Positions 13,315-13,905 of a DNA stretch of 13,905 bases are shown piece by piece. Each line of letters starts with the position of its first letter. Within the stretch, counting starts at the first letter, position 1. The notes under the pieces were generated by a model. That model was given only the letters and a program-made list of their open reading frames with translations, did not search any database and had not been told where the DNA came from. Made by a program: the position numbers and the translations under genes. Source of the DNA: Hyphomicrobiales bacterium. Lineage in GTDB: Bacteria > Pseudomonadota > Alphaproteobacteria > Rhizobiales > Aestuariivirgaceae. Location: NCBI GenBank assembly GCA_025356765.1, contig JANXRO010000124.1, positions 1 through 13,905 of the forward strand, in the 5' to 3' direction.

Positions 13315-13860
13315 ATGGATTTACGAAACGGTTTCGACATCAGCCGCTATATTCGAAACATTCCGGATTATCCAAAGCCCGGCATCATGTTCCGCGATAT
13401 CACCACGCTTTTATCCAACCAACATGCCTTTCGTGCAGCGGTGGATGAGCTGGCTTGGCCGTTTCTCCATGGCCAGTTTGATTATGTTGCAGGCATCGAA
13501 GCACGCGGCTTTATTTTGGGCGGCGCTGTGGCCCACACTTTGGGGCGCGGCTTCATTCCCATTCGCAAAAAAGGCAAGTTGCCCGCCCGCGTGATCGGCC
13601 AAGAATACACGCTTGAATATGGCGTAGACACAATTGAGATTCACGCCGACGCCATCAACAAAGGCGACAAGATATTATTGATTGATGATTTAATCGCCAC
13701 TGGCGGCACAGCGGGCGCTGCCATAGACCTTATCCACAAAACCGGAGGAGAAGTTATCTCCGCCGCCTTCGTGATTGACCTGCCGGATTTAGGTGGCGCT
13801 GATAAATTGCGCGCCAAGGGTGTTAAGGTTCACACGCTGGTTGGATATGGCGGGCATTAG
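13315..13860 (+). CDS. apt: Adenine phosphoribosyltransferase
   Basis: Apt joins adenine and PRPP to give AMP. The 181-aa protein has the type I phosphoribosyltransferase PRPP motif ILLIDDLIATGGTA (120-133), in the form usual for Apt, the adenine-region IRNIPDYPKPGIMFRDIT (13-30) and GIEARGFILGGAVA (60-73). The length is typical. GGGA just after the hemF stop serves as ribosome-binding site, and a GTG one codon earlier (13312) is an alternative start. It recycles the adenine released by MtnP, encoded at 8120-8989. The 45 bases after the stop hold only a weak TCTC/GAGA pairing before the window ends. Confidence 0.96.
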   Translation: MDLRNGFDISRYIRNIPDYPKPGIMFRDITTLLSNQHAFRAAVDELAWPFLHGQFDYVAGIEARGFILGGAVAHTLGRGFIPIRKKGKLPARVIGQEYTLEYGVDTIEIHADAINKGDKILLIDDLIATGGTAGAAIDLIHKTGGEVISAAFVIDLPDLGGADKLRAKGVKVHTLVGYGGH

Positions 13861-13905
13861 AGCTTCCGAATTTGTGATTGTCTCTGGCCTCACACGAGAG
13901 AGAGC

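Noticed and set aside
13730..13738. Perfect DnaA box TTATCCACA, hinting at a replication origin near hemF
   Set aside because: It is a single box inside the apt coding region, with no cluster of boxes, AT-rich unwinding stretch or origin-type gene context. A related 8-of-9 match near 275 is also isolated and inside a gene.

Overview
The window looks like a chromosomal segment of an alphaproteobacterium, most likely of the Hyphomicrobiales (Rhizobiales) or a close relative. The evidence is a split petA-petB-petC operon encoding a bc1 complex, with mtnP beside it and trmL, hemF and apt on the other side, an arrangement typical of that group. The encoded proteins are alphaproteobacterial in character (HemF with GGGADLTPVLNRRR, PrmB with an N-terminus close to rhizobial versions). 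Base composition is moderate by eye, near half G+C. I see no rRNA, tRNA, CRISPR array, transposase, integrase or phage gene.

Left part (1-5600): mostly small envelope genes between housekeeping genes. Two tandem paralogues for secreted six-cysteine proteins read leftward (557-1108, then 71-439). The upstream one ends in a short Peptidase_S74-type chaperone domain, and both share a copied 60-bp upstream element with a perfect inverted repeat. A secreted TPR protein (1326-1898) reads away from them and converges on rlmJ (1903-2751, minus). Next comes a plus-strand run of four exported proteins: a 74-aa secreted protein, lipoprotein A, an L,D-transpeptidase and lipoprotein B, where A and B are paralogues. 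A hairpin separates this run from a YidB/DUF937 gene (minus). A GlsB/YeaQ-type membrane protein (plus) follows, with a full CtrA-type TTAA-N7-TTAA motif in front of it.

Middle part (5591-8989): a GloC-type metallo-hydrolase (minus) diverges from prmB (plus). prmB overlaps tail-to-tail with a class I glutamine amidotransferase. That amidotransferase is the last gene of a tightly coupled minus-strand operon, mtnP - cold-shock protein - amidotransferase, with 4-base start/stop overlaps.

Right part (9075-13860): the petABC operon (minus) ends in a strong intrinsic terminator at 9030-9057. Divergent from petA are trmL, hemF and apt on the plus strand. MtnP releases adenine from methylthioadenosine and Apt turns adenine into AMP, so the two halves of a salvage step flank the respiratory operon.

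No gene-free stretch exceeds 300 bases; the longest is 1109-1325. Several convergent pairs have stops only 2-4 bases apart or overlapping. The right part is ordinary core genome. The features most worth a second look are the duplicated secreted-protein locus with its palindromic leader, the lipoprotein/transpeptidase/lipoprotein cassette, the CtrA-like site and the coupled mtnP-csp-amidotransferase operon. I did not find a clearly new multi-gene defence or mobile system.
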